The translations under genes and the position numbers were made by a program. The notes beneath the pieces were generated by a model. That model ran no database searches, was not told the origin of the DNA, and saw only the letters and a program-made list of their open reading frames with translations. From Artemia franciscana (Eukaryota; Arthropoda; Branchiopoda; Anostraca; Artemiidae), in assembly GCF_032884065.1 (NCBI RefSeq), contig NW_027062998.1:1-64000 (forward strand): a stretch of DNA of 64,000 nt, given 5' to 3'. Positions 33,600 to 45,514 of the stretch are shown here, one piece after another (the first letter of the stretch is position 1; every line of letters begins with the position of its first letter).

Positions 33600-35030
33600 A
33601 AAAAAAATTATTTTATTTCAAATCGTTTTTTAAAAATACCAGGAAATCCAGCTCCACCTCCACGGAAAATTATTCCTCACCCCAAAATTATTCCTAGACC
33701 CACCCCCTAACTCTCCCAAAGAGAGCTGATCCAGTCTGGTTATGTCAATCACGTATCTACGATATTTATAAGCGTTTTCCAAGACTTCCGATTTCCCCCT
33801 CCAACTCCTTTCAATGTCAACAAATCTGGTAGAGATATTGAAATAAGAGGTTTGAGACATGAGTTCCTTCTAAATACCAAATTTCATTAAGATCCGGTCA
33901 CCAGTTCTTAAGTTAAAATGCCACAGTTTTTCTAATTTTTCCAAATTAACAGCCCCCAGCTTCCCTAAAGAGAACAAATCCGTTCCAATTATGTCAATCA
34001 CGTATCTATAACTTGTGCTTATTCTTCCCAACAAGTTTCATCCCGATCACTCCACTCTAAGCATATTCCGAGATTTCCTGTTTCCAAGATTTCTGATCCA
34101 GCTCCCCCCCAATGTCACCAGATCTTGTCGGGGTTTGAAAAGAGAGTTCTAAAGCACAAGATCCTTCTAAAGATCAAATTTCATTGAGATCTGATCACCC
34201 GCTCGTAAGTTACAAATACCTCATTTTTCTATTTTTTTCGAGTTACCCCCCCCCCCCCCCCCCAACTCCACCAAAGAGAGTGGATCCGGTTATTTTCGTC
34301 AAATATTTTGGACTTATGCTTATTCTTCCCACCAAGTTTCATCCAGATCTCTCCGCTTTAAGCCTCTTCCTAGATTTCCACCTCCCCCCCCCAATGACAC
34401 TTGATCCGGTCAGGATTTAAAATAAGAGATCTGAGTTACGAGGTCCTTCTAAACATGAAATGTCATTAAGATCTGATCACTCCCTCGTAAATTAAAAATG
34501 CCTCATTTTTTCTATTTTTTTTAGAATTAACCCTTCCCCCAACTCCCCCAAAGAGAGCGGATCCGTTCCAGTTACGTCAATCACGTATCTAGGACTCGTG
34601 ATTATTTTTACCACCAAGTTTCATCCCGATCCCTAAATTCTAAGCGTTTTCCAAGATTTTAGGTTCCCCCTCCCCCAACTCCCCGCAATGTCACCGGATC
34701 CGGTCGGGATTTAAAATCAGAGCTCTGAGACACGATATCCTTCCAAACATTAAATTTCATCAAGATCCGATCACACGTTCATAAATTACAAATACCTCAT
34801 TTTTTCTATTTTTTCCGATTTAGCCATCCCCCCACTCCTCCCAGATGGTCGAATCGGGGAAACGACAATTCCTAATTTGATCTGGTCTGGTTCCTGATAT
34901 GCCGGCCAAATTTCATCGTTCTAGCTTACCTGGAAGTGCCTAAAGTAGCAAAACCGGGACAGACCGACAGAATTTGCGATTGCTATGTGTCACTTGGTAG
35001 ATACCAAGTGCCATAAAAACATGGTCGATG
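33600..35030 (+). repeat. LINE 3' tail: tandem ~280-bp repeats and terminal stem-loop
   Basis: Units are marked by AAAGAGAGC.GATCCG…GTCAATCACGTATCT at about 33717, 33966, 34270 and 34550, each followed by CACCAAGTTTCATCCCGATC and a C-rich CCCCCAACTCC block. The stretch ends with GACAGACCGACAGAATTTGC, then the stem-loop CACTTGGTAGATACCAAGTG and AAAAA. It directly follows the RT stop codon, so it is read as the 3' UTR of the same element. Confidence 0.75.
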
Positions 35031-35352
35031 CATGTTTATTTGTTTTGCTTTTTACCAGGGGTGATCAAACCGAAGGTCTAAGATAATTGAGGGAGAGCCC
35101 ATTCAAACGTAAATTAAAATTTCTTTTTAAAGTTTGGGCTGGGGAAAGGTTTGGTTTTCTGTCATTTTAGGGCACCAAACTACAAATTTATCCCAAAGGG
35201 AACGAATTTGAAATTAATTTAAAATTTCGCGAAGCTAGTTGATTTAAAATATTAATTACTCTATTTTAGACTTCCCAGTTGCAAAAGATGTAATGCAACA
35301 AGGTGGAAGTTACGCATTCAACCAATTTGATTCACTTTACTTGTAATAAAAT
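35031..35352. other. Rep-A scrap and spacer
   Basis: 35031-35130 resembles the minus-oriented Rep-A block TGTTTATTTGTTTT…GGGGTGATC. The rest is unassigned. Confidence 0.5.
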
Positions 35353-36336
35353 GTGCTGCAAGAGCAACACTTTGGTTTGTCCCGTTTTTTTTTGTTTGTT
35401 TTTTTCCTATGCCGCCGATCTCAGCTTATTCCTGGAAACTGGTAAGGGTCTAACCTGTGCGGTTCTTGCGGAGTGTGGACCTCCGGCCGGATGGATGAAT
35501 ATGACATTATATTTTGGAAAACTCCGCAGAACTCTTGCCTGGGGCCAAAAAGGAGGGTTTTTGCTTGTCCACGAGCCAGAGCCTATAGTGTGCGAAGTAA
35601 AGTAGAGTTATATAGCCTATGTCAGAGAGGAGTATCTGAAGCTGTGCAGCCAAGTTTTGGTTTCATCAAACCATGTTTCTGTTTTCGAGTGGAAAGCTTC
35701 GTTCTAGCAGGCAGGCACCACTTTCAAATTGAAGATGGACTAAAATCTTTAAGTGTTAAATATATGCGGCAGTTACCCAGCCCCACAGCCAATATATCTT
35801 CCTTGAGTGATTAATATAAAAATTTACAGAAGCAAAAATGTGGTATTTTCCCACGGCTCTGAAAATGCTGCCATCTATTGTTTCTACCCATTTCTGTTCA
35901 TGATTTCAGCTGAATTTATCATTCAGTTTTTTGGACTTGGGATTGTGGTAGACAAATGGTATCAGATGTGCCTAATAAAGTTTAAAAGTTCTCTCATTGC
36001 TATAGAAATTGGAGCTTATCCTTTGCTCCTTTCTAAGTGGTGACGTTAGAAAGTTAGCCTACGGCAAAAAAAACAATCAACTTTTGAACTAAGACATACA
36101 ATTTTTTTTTTTTTTACGGCAATCGATAGCTCTTGATGAGCTGATCAAAGTATGACATCCATATTTTGGTACAAAAATTTCTTCATGAGGTATACCAGTT
36201 TGAAAATTTTATACCAGTCACGGGAGAGGGACTTGTAAGTAAAAATCTGTTCACTTTGAGCAAGAAATTTGTGCAAATTGGTGCAATTGCATTCGATCTC
36301 TTTAAATCTGACAGAATTAAGTGTTTACGCAACGGG

Positions 36337-36985
36337 TACAAACGATAATGTAAAACGATGATGTGGTTTTATAATAATTAGTTTAACCAATGGTAGTTTA
36401 ATCCTGAAAAGTTACGGATAGGTTCATAATACCAACTAGATTGTATAAGATATTGTTCCAAGCCTTCATCCGTCACGATGTCTACGATTGAAAAGGATAA
36501 AATTCAACTGACTGCAAAGTCAATTTAGTCCCTTCTTTCAATATCATTTTGTAGTTGTTGTTTTTTTAACGCTGAGGAATAGCCTTTGGTCATGTGATAA
36601 CTGATTGCGTTCTTGTTTGAACATACCGTTCTAAAAACTTTGATAGGCTGACAAATTCATCATTTAACCGATAGTGAAGAAACAAGCACAAACGAGAATG
36701 TAAAACAATGAGATAGTTTCGCAATAATTAATAGAATGTCATCTACGGTAATTTGATCCTGAAAATATATAAAGCTAGGGATAAGCTTTATAATACCAAC
36801 TAGATTATACAATATATTGTTCCGAGTTTTCATCCGTCACGATGTCTGCGATTGAAAAGGATAAAGTTCAACTGGCTGCAAAGTTAATTTAGTCCCTTCT
36901 TTCGATATTATTTTGTTGTTTTTTTTTCAACGCTGAGGAATAGCCTTTGATCATGTGATTACTGATCGATAGCGAAGAAACAAAA
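36337..36985 (+). repeat. Tandem duplication, period about 350 bp
   Basis: 36343 and 36693 begin the same series: ACAAACG.GAATGTAAAAC, ATACCAACTAGATT, CATCCGTCACGATGTCT, TTTAGTCCCTTCTTTC and AACGCTGAGGAATAGCCTTT. Confidence 0.9.
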
Positions 36986-36991
36986 CCAAAA

Positions 36992-37066
36992 TGTTGTTCT
37001 CGCAACACTTTAGTCGGCGAAGCCGGACAAAGGTTGTCGTAACACTTTACGTTGCCCGGGCAACGT
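36992..37066. repeat. Cluster of four short hairpins
   Basis: In 75 bases: GTTGTTCTCGCAAC, GTCGGCGAAGCCGGAC, GTTGTCGTAAC and CGTTGCCCGGGCAACG. The last equals the terminal palindrome of Rep-F copy 1. Confidence 0.8.
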
Positions 37067-37586
37067 AGGTCTAATTTATGCTACGTTTGGTAATCTGTAA
37101 TTGTGGACCAGTTATGGTGGGGGTGGGTGTGTCATTGCTTAGGTGAGGATAGGGTAGATTGAAAAAAAGTACATTTTAATGGACATACCACTTACTCTTC
37201 ACGAGGCTTCAGATAAATATTAAAAGAGTTAGGGGGGTGGAGTAGAAATATTCCTCTATACAGCTTGAATATTTTATTTCCATATCTATCAGCACAAAGG
37301 TGGAAAAGGCAAGGCAGGTCATTATCAGCCCCGCCAGGAAATTTTTTGGGGTGGCAAATACTGCTTTGAGCTTAGTTTTCAGGAGTTTAAATGGTAATAT
37401 TTTTCTAAGTACTTCAGTGTATTTACACAAATGCATGTAATGTGTTTATCGATAAGAAAATCCTATTTCAGAGGTTGTGATGGCTTCAATTATGTAGTAA
37501 ATCAAAAGTTGCACAGCATTTCTATCCATACTAACAATAATACTCCTTATCATCGAACCGAAATTCTTCAGTAGTAATTACATTAA
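37067..37586. other. Unassigned stretch
   Basis: No repeat mate seen. A 75-codon minus-strand frame (37209-37436) has no motif. Confidence 0.4.
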
Positions 37587-39320
37587 AAAACTAGTTTTTT
37601 TAAATGAAAGTAAGGAGCGACATTAAAACTTAGAACGAACAGAAATTACTCCGTATATGCAATGGGTTGTCCGCAATCCCTCGCTAATTACGCTAAAGCT
37701 TTTAATTGTTTTAAAAAGCAGAATTGTGGCAAAGAGTCAAACTTTAGCGTAAAGAGCGTGGAATTGCGGAGGGGATAACCTATTTCATATACGGAGTAAT
37801 TTCTGTTCGTTTTAAGTTTTATTGTCGCTCCTTACTTTCGGTTAAGAAAAAACTAGTTTTTTTGATGTAATTTCTGAACGTTTTGGAATTAATGCATGTT
37901 TGATTTTGGCTCTCCACACATAAATTATTAAAATGAAATTTGCAGATTAATTCCTTTTTTGGCTAAATGGCTTTCTCTTAGTTTTGATCAGACGATTTTG
38001 AGAAATAAGGGATGGGGAAGGAGGCCTAGTTGCCATGCAATTTTTCGGTTACATAAAAAAGCAATTATAAATTTTAATTTTTAACGAATTTTTTTATTAG
38101 TAAAAAATATCGTAACTTAAGAATTAACTTACGTAACAAACTTTTATATTCTTAAATTTTTATTATGTATATGAGGGGATTTGTACCCTCGTTAATACCT
38201 CGCTCTTTACACTAAATCGTAAGTTTTGTTCCAATTCTTTAAGAATGACCCCAGAATCAGAAAGGCCGTAGAATAAATAGTTGAAACTACTAAAAATACT
38301 ATAGCATAAAGAGCGACGTATTTATCTCCTCCTAAATACCTCGCTCTTTATCCTAAAGTATTTTTAGAACCCCTCATATGCTTAATAATCTCTGTTCGTT
38401 TTAAGTTTCAATGCTACTCCTTCCTTTCAATTGAAAAAACTTTTCCATGTTTATTTTTTTATTGTTTTTTTATAATAATTTTAGAAAATCCTGCACCCTT
38501 TTCATTGAATTTCTGTTCCCCCATGACATATTTCTCCAAGGAAAGATCCTTCGCATATCTCCCTCCCCTCAAACCCACCCCCAAAACCAAAAAAATCCCC
38601 TGAAAACGTCTGTACACTTCCCAATAACCATTATTATATGTAAACACTGGTCGAAGTTTGTAACTTGAAGCCCCTCCCCCAGGGACTGTGGGGGAGTAAG
38701 TCATTCCCAAAGACATAGTTGTTATGGTTTTTGACTATGCGGAACAAAATGGCTACCTCAAAATTTTTATCCGTTAACTTTGGAGAAAAAATGACCGAGG
38801 GAGGGGGCCTAGGTGCCCTCCAATTTTTGGTCACTTAGAAAGGGCACTAGAACTTTTCATTTCCGTTAGAATGAGCCTTCTTGAGACATTCTAGGACCAC
38901 TTGGTCGATACGATCACCCCTGAGAAGAAAAAAAAACAAACAAAAAAACAACAAATAAACACGCACCCGTGATTTGTCTTTTGGTAAAAAAAAAATACTA
39001 GATTCAACAAATTTGTAGATAGGAGCTTGAAAATTTTGCTCTAGGATTCTCTGATACGCCGAATACGATGGTGTGATTTTCGTTAAGATTCTATGACTTT
39101 TAAGGGGGTTTTCCCCTATTTTCTAAAATAAGGCAAATTTTCTCAGGCTCATAACTTTTGATGACAAAAACTAAATTTGATGAAACTTATATATTTAAAA
39201 TCAGCATTAAAATCCAATTCTTTTGATGTATATTTTAGCATCAAAATTCCGTTTTTTAGAGTTTCGTTTACTATTGAGCCAGGTCGCTCCTTACTACAGT
39301 TTGTTACCACGAACTGTTTG
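37587..39320 (+). repeat. Rep-A, near full-length plus copy
   Basis: Same order as 2771-4527: long inverted repeat (37587-37700 / 37740-37862), second hairpin module (about 38165-38410), C/G-rich module (38560-38900), CAAACAAAAAAACAA tract, and terminal palindrome CAGTTTGTTACCACGAACTG at 39298-39317. Confidence 0.88.
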
Positions 39321-39597
39321 ATAATAACAAGACCTTTGCACCAAAATTAGTATTCATCCCCAATATTTTAGGTTCATTCAAATTTATCCAGAACTGAACT
39401 AACAAATTTAAACGTAGGACGGTACTAGTCAACGTACATTTACTGATTTACACATCTTAAAAGCAATTAACCAGGGATTTAAGGGACCAATACCTCAAAT
39501 TATATCTTGGTTAGTCCTGGGTGTGATTTGGAAAACAATCAAAAATGGAATAATAAAAAAGCTTTCCATTGAAACCAATTTGAAACAGTTTTCAAAT
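39321..39597. other. Unassigned stretch
   Basis: Between Rep-A copies. A short duplication of AAACCAATTTGAAACAGTTT-like sequence occurs at about 39575-39615. Confidence 0.4.
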
Positions 39598-40189
39598 TGA
39601 AACCAATTTAAACAGATTATTTTTCATATGAAGGAGGCTGTCTCCTCTTTAGTGTCTTACTATTTATTTTGAAGTCTGGCTTTTTTCCACCGTTTTAAAG
39701 AAAATTTGCAATTGGAAAAAAAAAGATTTTTCAAAGCACTAGAAAACATTTGTTTAATGAGCAAAGTGTAGAAAAGGGGGCAGTCCCCCTTATATAGAGT
39801 AATTTGAATAGTTTTAATTTTAACCTTGCTCCTTACTTTAGTTGAAACGCATAAAAAAGCAATCAATATTTCAGTGATCTCTGTTTGGATTTTGATGAGT
39901 AATCAAACAGTTTGTGGTAACAAACTACAAGTAAGGAGTGACTGATACCAAGATTTTGAGATTTTGATACCAATAGATACATAAAAAGAATTGGCTTCTT
40001 ATGTTGGTTCCAAATATATAAGTTATATAATATAAGTATGTCTTCGAAGATAAAACATTCCCCCTACAGCCCCTGGGGAAAAGTTTTTAAGTTAAAAAAT
40101 TTGAGTGTTGTTTACTTATAGTATATGTTATTGGGATGTAAGCATACATTTTTCGGTAGGAAGATAGAATTTCCTGCTGGGAGGATTTT
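39598..40189. repeat. Strongly diverged Rep-A fragments
   Basis: 39620-39845 is a worn hairpin module (CATATGAAGGAGGCTGTCTCC … GCTCCTTACTTTAGTTGA). 39905-40020 is the minus-oriented terminal part (CAGTTTGTGGTAACAAACT, GTAAGGAGTGACT). 40120-40180 resembles the TTATTGGGATG.ATGCATA block found at 42305. Confidence 0.6.
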
Positions 40190-40788
40190 GCACAGATATT
40201 TCCAACAAAGACTATGGTTAAAAGTGAATACGACAAGCCATGGATTACACCCACTATTAAGATCCTGATTCGTGAACGCAGCCGCCTTTACTCGAGCGGC
40301 AAGGGAAATCAAGGATCGACCAAAAGAAACCTAATAGTTAACATGATCAGAAATGCAAAACGCAAGTATGGTCGTGAAAAAGTTGACCCCCCGCTCAACA
40401 TTGAGCCGGCAAAGTGGCATCGCTCGATTAAAGCGATGAATGGTAATGTTTCGAAAACCAGTGTCAAAATATCTGACGATAATGTGCAAATACTGGGGTC
40501 TAGTGACGTTAATGCATTTCTCACCTCCATTTGTCCCACTTTTTCAGCCGTTACCCCCCCCCCAGGAGAAAGCCTCGCTTCTGGATGATTGCCCCAACGA
40601 AGGCACAATAGCGCTCAGTGAGTTTGAGGTGTATAGTGAAATCAGGAAATCAAATGTCTCCAAAGGGACAAATTCCCCCAAAGCTTATACGTGAACTTGC
40701 TTTGTTCCTAGCCCTACCACTCTCGGTTCTTATAAACCAGTGCTTTGCATCTGGGACCTTCCCTAGATCGAGGAAAAAGGCCGTTGAA
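40190..40788 (+). pseudogene. LINE reverse transcriptase N-terminal fragment
   Basis: Plus strand. Linker before the RT domain (KPWITPTIKILIRERSRLYS, NAKRKYGREKV, PAKWHRSIKAMNG), then, after frameshifts at the C-run near 40553-40563 and near 40650, LSEFEVYSEIRKSNVSKG, IPPKLIREL, LPLSVLINQCFASGTFP. The order matches the first RT blocks of jockey/CR1-like LINEs. The element then breaks at about 40788, where minus-strand Rep-A begins mid-family. There is no YxDD core. Confidence 0.85.
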
Positions 40789-41755
40789 TGCCGTGAGAGA
40801 GCTCATTCTAATGGAAATTGAAAGTTCTGGTTCCCTTTTTAAGTGACAAAAAAATTGGAGGGTACCTAGGCCCCCTCCCAAGCTCATTTTCCCCCAAAGT
40901 CGTCGGATCAAAATTCTGAGATAGCCGTTTTATTTAGTATAGTCTAAAAACCTAATAACTATGTCTTTGGGGACGGCTTACTCTCCCACAGTCCCCGTAG
41001 GAGGGGCTGCAAGTTACAAACCTTAACCAGTGTTTACATATAGTAATGGTTATTGGTAAATGTACAGACGCTTTCAGGGGGATTTTTTTGGATTGGGGAG
41101 GGGGTGAGGGGAGGTATTTATGCGGGGGGAGCTTTCCATGGAGGAATTTGTCATGGGGAAAGAAAATTTCCATGAAGGGGAGGCAGGACTTCTCAACTTT
41201 TTTTAAAGAACAATGAAAAAATAGATATGAAAAAGTTTTTTCAACTGAAAGTAGGCAACAACATTAGAACTTTAACGAACAGAAATTATTACGCATATGA
41301 GGGGTTCACTTCCTAATACCTTGCTCTTTACGCTGAAGTAATTTTATTAATTTCAACTATTTTTTCTATGGCCTTTGTGATTCAGGGGTCATTTTTAAGG
41401 AATTGGGAAAAAATTTAAGCTTTACTGTAAAGAGCGAGGTATTGACGAGAGGGGAACCCCTCATATACGTGATAAAAACATACGATTGTAGAAGTTCGTT
41501 ACGTAAGTTAATTCGTAAGTTATGTATATTTTTACTATTAAAAACTTTCATAAGAAATTAAAAGCTTTAGTTGCCTTTTAAATAACCAAAAAATTGGAGG
41601 GTAACTGGGCCTACTCCCTCGCTCCTTTTTTCTCAAAATCGAGGCGTCGAGGAGGGAACAGTCCCTTTCGTATACGGAGTAATTTCTGTTCGTTTTAAGT
41701 TTTAATATTGCTCCTTACTTTCAGCTCAAAAACTTTTTTTATATACCAAAAGAAT
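40789..41755 (-). repeat. Rep-A, minus copy
   Basis: From GCCGTGAGAGAGCTCATTC through the C/G-rich module (40855-41170), hairpin modules (41256-41470) and TTTCAGCTCAAAAAC. From 41364 on it belongs to the three-copy block described separately. Confidence 0.8.
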
Positions 41756-42599
41756 TGGCTTTTTATGCTGATTTCAAACATATATTCCAATTAAATGTAG
41801 CTTTATCCACCAGAGGTTACGAGCCTAAGAAAAGTTTCCTGATTTTTGAAAAAAGAGGGAACCACCCCCTAAAATTCAAGTGATCTTCACACCATCAGAT
41901 TCAGCTTATCAGAGAATCCTACTGTATAGGTTTTCAGCTCCTATCTGCAAAAATGTGGAACTTTGTATTTTTTGCCAGAAGAAAGAGTGAACCGGGTGTG
42001 TGTTTGTTTGTTGTTTTTTTTCAGGGGGGATCGTATCAACACAATGGTCCGAGAATGCCGGAAGAGTGCTCATTCGAACGGACACTAAAAGTTATAGTAC
42101 CCTTTTTAAGTGACCAAAAAATGGGAGGGCAACTAGGCCCCCTTTTTCCAAAAAAGTCTGATCAAATTTTCAAGATAGCCATTTTGTTCATCGTAGCTGA
42201 AAGGCCCAATAACTATGCCTTTGGATATAGCACGAACCCGTCAAAGCCCCAGGCGAAAGGTCATTATGCTATAAAATGTGTCCATTGTTTAGCATAGTAT
42301 TTGTTATTGGGATGCATGCATATATTTTCGGGTGGGAGCAAAGACAATTTTCAATTGTTTTTTTTCGAAGAGGGAATTTCCATGGGGAGAAAAGTTTCCG
42401 GGGAGTGAACTTGTTAGTGGAAATTATACACTGCAGGACATTGCCATAACAGTCATAAATTAAGAGAAACATTTAAACTAAAGATAAGAAATAACATTAA
42501 AACTTAAAACGAACAAAAATTATTACGTATATGCAGGGGGTTACCCCCTCCTCAACATTTCATTCTTTAGGCTATGTTTGAATTTTTTCAAACATATTA

Positions 42600-43140
42600 T
42601 TTCTATGACAAATATCTGTTGATTTTACTTCTTCGTTCGGATTGTCGGAGGTCTAGGATGTACCAAATTCCTTTGTAAGTTCTGAAAGGCCATGGTTTTC
42701 GATTAGGTACCAAATATCCTTAATTGTTAACAATTATAAGCTGAATGATAGAATTCTGTTTGATCCATCCCAAAAATCTAAGCTAAATTTAAAAAAGCAA
42801 ATATTAAAGATTGCTTGCTAAAATTTTGATTATTCACCATTGATGATGGAAAATTAGATTATTTGATCTTCTTATTATTGTGCTTTGTTTTTGTGTCCCT
42901 GTGTCTGGGATGGCCTCCCACGCCCTCCTGTCCAATATTTATTGATTTAATAATCCTTGTTACTTCTTTTTTATAATTTGTTTTTTCTATTTTGTTTGCC
43001 CTTTGCCGTGTTAAATTTTGGAGTCATTATTACGATGTGATATTGATATTTTTTCTATGCTTTTGCACTGTCCCAGCCTTACGAGCTCTGCCCTCTGTTG
43101 GGGTATAATAATATCGTTTTTGTATTTTTAATGATGAATA
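42600..43140 (+). repeat. LINE 3' untranslated tail (copy in block 1)
   Basis: Ends with CTTTTGCACTGTCCCAGCC, ACGAGCTCTGCCCTCTGTTG, GTATAATAATATCG and AATGATGAATAAAGAAAAAA, typical of a jockey-like 3' end. Same tail at 55480-56025 and 58670-59270. Confidence 0.6.
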
Positions 43141-43145
43141 AAGAA

Positions 43146-43400
43146 AAAAATTAAAACTTAAAACGAACAAAAATTATTATGTATATGCAAGGGGTTACCA
43201 CCTCCTCAACACCTCATTCCTTACACTAATGTTTGAATTTTTCCCAACTCTTTAAGAGTTACTTCTGAAACACAAGGGTTATTTTATTAGAACAACAAGG
43301 TGCTTTTTTGAAAGTACTAAAACGTTTAGCGTAATGAGTGAGGTGTTGAGGAGGGGGCAACCCCCTTCATATACGTAACAATTTCAGTTTGTTTGAAGTT
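43146..43400. repeat. Rep-A-type hairpin module, long loop
   Basis: Arms 43146-43230 and 43321-43400 (AACACCTCATTCCTTACACT / TAGCGTAATGAGTGAGGTGTT) surround a loop of about 90 bases. Repeated at 56030-56226 (cut by the gap) and 59272-59520. Confidence 0.8.
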
Positions 43401-43799
43401 AATAATGTGGCTCCTTATTTTCATTTGAAAAAAAACTTGCTTTTTTATATTTAATTCTAAAAAGATTAAAAAAAAAGAATTAATGAAATTCATGGAAAAC
43501 GAATTTAACACGCAATTCAAAAACAACTAGTGTCTTTGAGTCCCATACATGTGAAGATTACCTAAAAAAAAGACGCAGATTGTAAATACCAAGAAACGAA
43601 TGATTGCTTATCTTATCTTTACGGGTGCCAGAAAAGTGATGAAGATAATTTATTCTTGAAATCCAGTGTTCAATCAATCAATTTAATCACCCAATAAATT
43701 TACCACAAAAACAATTTAACATAGATTCCCCCGTGAGGCTCCATAACCAGGGAAAAAACAGGGGAGAATACAAAAATGAAACAAATAGTAAAAAAAATA

Positions 43800-43910
43800 T
43801 TTTCAATATAATGCATTTCATCCTTTCAAAGACTCAACACACACACACACACACACACACAAAACAATAATTAAAACACACAAAAATAAAGGGATTTTAA
43901 GAGACTCAAA
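43800..43910. repeat. (CA)n with flanking insertion relative to copy 3
   Basis: About 24 bases of CA at 43837-43860. A stretch of ~120 bases around it is absent from the matching place in copy 3 (59898), where AAAATGAAAGGGATTTT is continuous. Confidence 0.8.
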
Positions 43911-44290
43911 CATTTTACTAAAAACTGACAGCAAAGATATAGTGCGATAATTGGCCGCATTATTTCGTGGTCCGTCTTTATGTAAACAATTACTCTAGCT
44001 CGCTTCAGAAAGTTGAGGAAAGTCCAATTTTCAAAGAAAGATTTACAATCTCCGTCATTGGAGAAATAATTGAAGGAAGAATGGACTTAGCTACCATAGT
44101 CGGAATGCAGTCAGGGTCAGATGACAAAGAACCTTTCAAGCTATTTACAATCCTGATCACTTCAAAATCAGAAGCAGTATACAACACCATTGACTTGAGA
44201 CAAGGCAGACCAAGAAAAGATTTGTAACCGGGTTGTGACTGTGAAAACTTAACTGAAGAAGCAGTAGTTTTTCAATGTTGGCAAAATATT
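43900..44290 (-). pseudogene. LINE reverse transcriptase fragment (block 1)
   Basis: Minus strand: ASDFEVIRIVNSLKGSLSSD, PTMVAKSILPSIISPMTEIV, then out of frame RARVIVYIK and NYRTISLLSVFSKMFESL. These are the first RT blocks (motifs 1-2) of a jockey-like LINE. Truncated on both sides, with at least one frameshift. The copy at 59900-60690 extends further upstream. Confidence 0.85.
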
Positions 44291-44504
44291 GAGCGTGTCC
44301 AAAATCTCCAGTATGCAGAATTAATTTCGCATCCGTCTGGAATTCTTCGAAGAATTATCAGTCCGGACTAGAATTTCATCTGTTGAAAGTGGGGTTATGA
44401 CGTCAAAAACCCCACGAAAAAATTCTACGAAATTGCCGCATTTATCTGAGGTTTTTCAGAAGAAACTAAAGAAAGATAGTGGCGATTCATATCCAAAGCA
44501 TAAA
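44291..44504. other. Spacer between block 1 and T1
   Basis: No repeat mate seen in the window. No gene recognised. Confidence 0.4.
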
Positions 44505-44987
44505 GGGTGTGTTCCAGCTAATGGTTTTTCAGTAAATATAGTTACTGCGCGGTAACTGTCCATTTTTAACTACAGTAGAGCCAGTGGGAACGGCACAGTA
44601 AGCTGATTAGCAGTAGCGTCATTTTCAAATTAAATACACGTGCTTCAATAAGGGGCAGTTTAATGCTGATTAGTTTAATTTTTTTAATTCCTTCTGTTTC
44701 AGAGCATTTAGAGAGGTTCTAAGCCAACCATGGGCATTTGGCTGTCATAAATGATTTTGCTTAAATGAGCTGGTGAAAAATAAATAGAACATCAATTTTC
44801 TATTTTTTTTATTATCTAAGACTAGAATACCACAAAGCTAAGCATTCACATAGCTTGATTGTATCTTAAGCAAATACAATCCCTGATGGAGTTTTGTTGA
44901 TACCTGTCTTAAATTGATTTGTTTAAATAAAATGGGCCTATAGCATTTACAGGATGGTAGTGGGACAACTATAGCAAGTTTTTTGAT

Positions 44988-45175
44988 AAAATTTTAGTTA
45001 ATTGACTTCTTGCTATCTCAGAAAGGGTTCAGGTTAGGAAAATGAAACTTTCAGGGATGAATCTACAGAATAAAGTGTGTCCTGGGAAGGTATTTTGAAG
45101 TAACTACCTCCACTACTTCTCCCTTGAGAGGGCCTTGACCTTTGTTAACCTTTAAAAATATGTGTTATAAAAGTG
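44988..45175 (+). mobile_element. Rep-B end fragment
   Basis: TTGACTTCTTGCTATCTCAG, GGTTAGGAAAATGAAACTTT and TCCTGGGAAGGTATTTTGAAG: one terminal repeat of Rep-B without the other end. Confidence 0.8.
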
Positions 45176-45514
45176 AAACGGTCGCAAAAAAGATCTTCAG
45201 CTTAATTGAAGCACAACAAAATTGTTTCCAGCATCATAACTTTTGGATTTGTGTTTCATTCTGGTGAGAATAGAAAAAGCATGAAAGGCCTTTCTGGCTT
45301 AAATTCTGTACTTAACTCTTTGTCAGATCATTTGCAACTGTTGAAGAAACAGTTAAGCATATTTCAAGTTTTTTGGCTCCCTAGGTTTACTTTACTCAGG
45401 CAATTTAGCTGATATTTAATCTCTTGATGGCAATTTTAAGAAACATTTTTTTTGCTCCTGCAGAATTAGAGCATATCTAAAATTTGAAGAATGTTTTTTA
45501 CCAGACAGATAAAA

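Larger units (their letters stand above)
35353..37066 (+). repeat. Rep-F, copy 2, with conserved open frame
   Basis: Inverted relative to 22337-22971. It starts at a damaged palindrome GTGCTGCAAGAGCAACAC and ends at ACGTTGCCCGGGCAACGT (37049-37066). The plus-strand frame 35473-35814 keeps QNSCLGPKRRVFACPRARAY, SLCQRGVSEAVQPSFGFIK and VESFVLAG, as in copy 1. It is longer than copy 1, with ~1 kb extra that includes a tandem duplication. Confidence 0.7.
41364..44290 (+). repeat. Triplicated block, copy 1
   Basis: Near-identical to 54238-56226 and, from 41702, to 57614-60300. It contains minus Rep-A sequence, a LINE 3' tail (about 42600-43140), a hairpin module (43146-43400) and a minus-strand LINE RT fragment. 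Copies 1 and 2 share a ~165-bp deletion relative to copy 3 (junction at 42446-42450, CCATAACAGTCAT). Confidence 0.9.

Noticed and set aside
41953..42297. 114-codon frame repeated at 54828-55172
   Set aside because: It is kept only because block copies 1 and 2 are nearly identical. It crosses Rep-A modules; in copy 3 it is broken; no motif.
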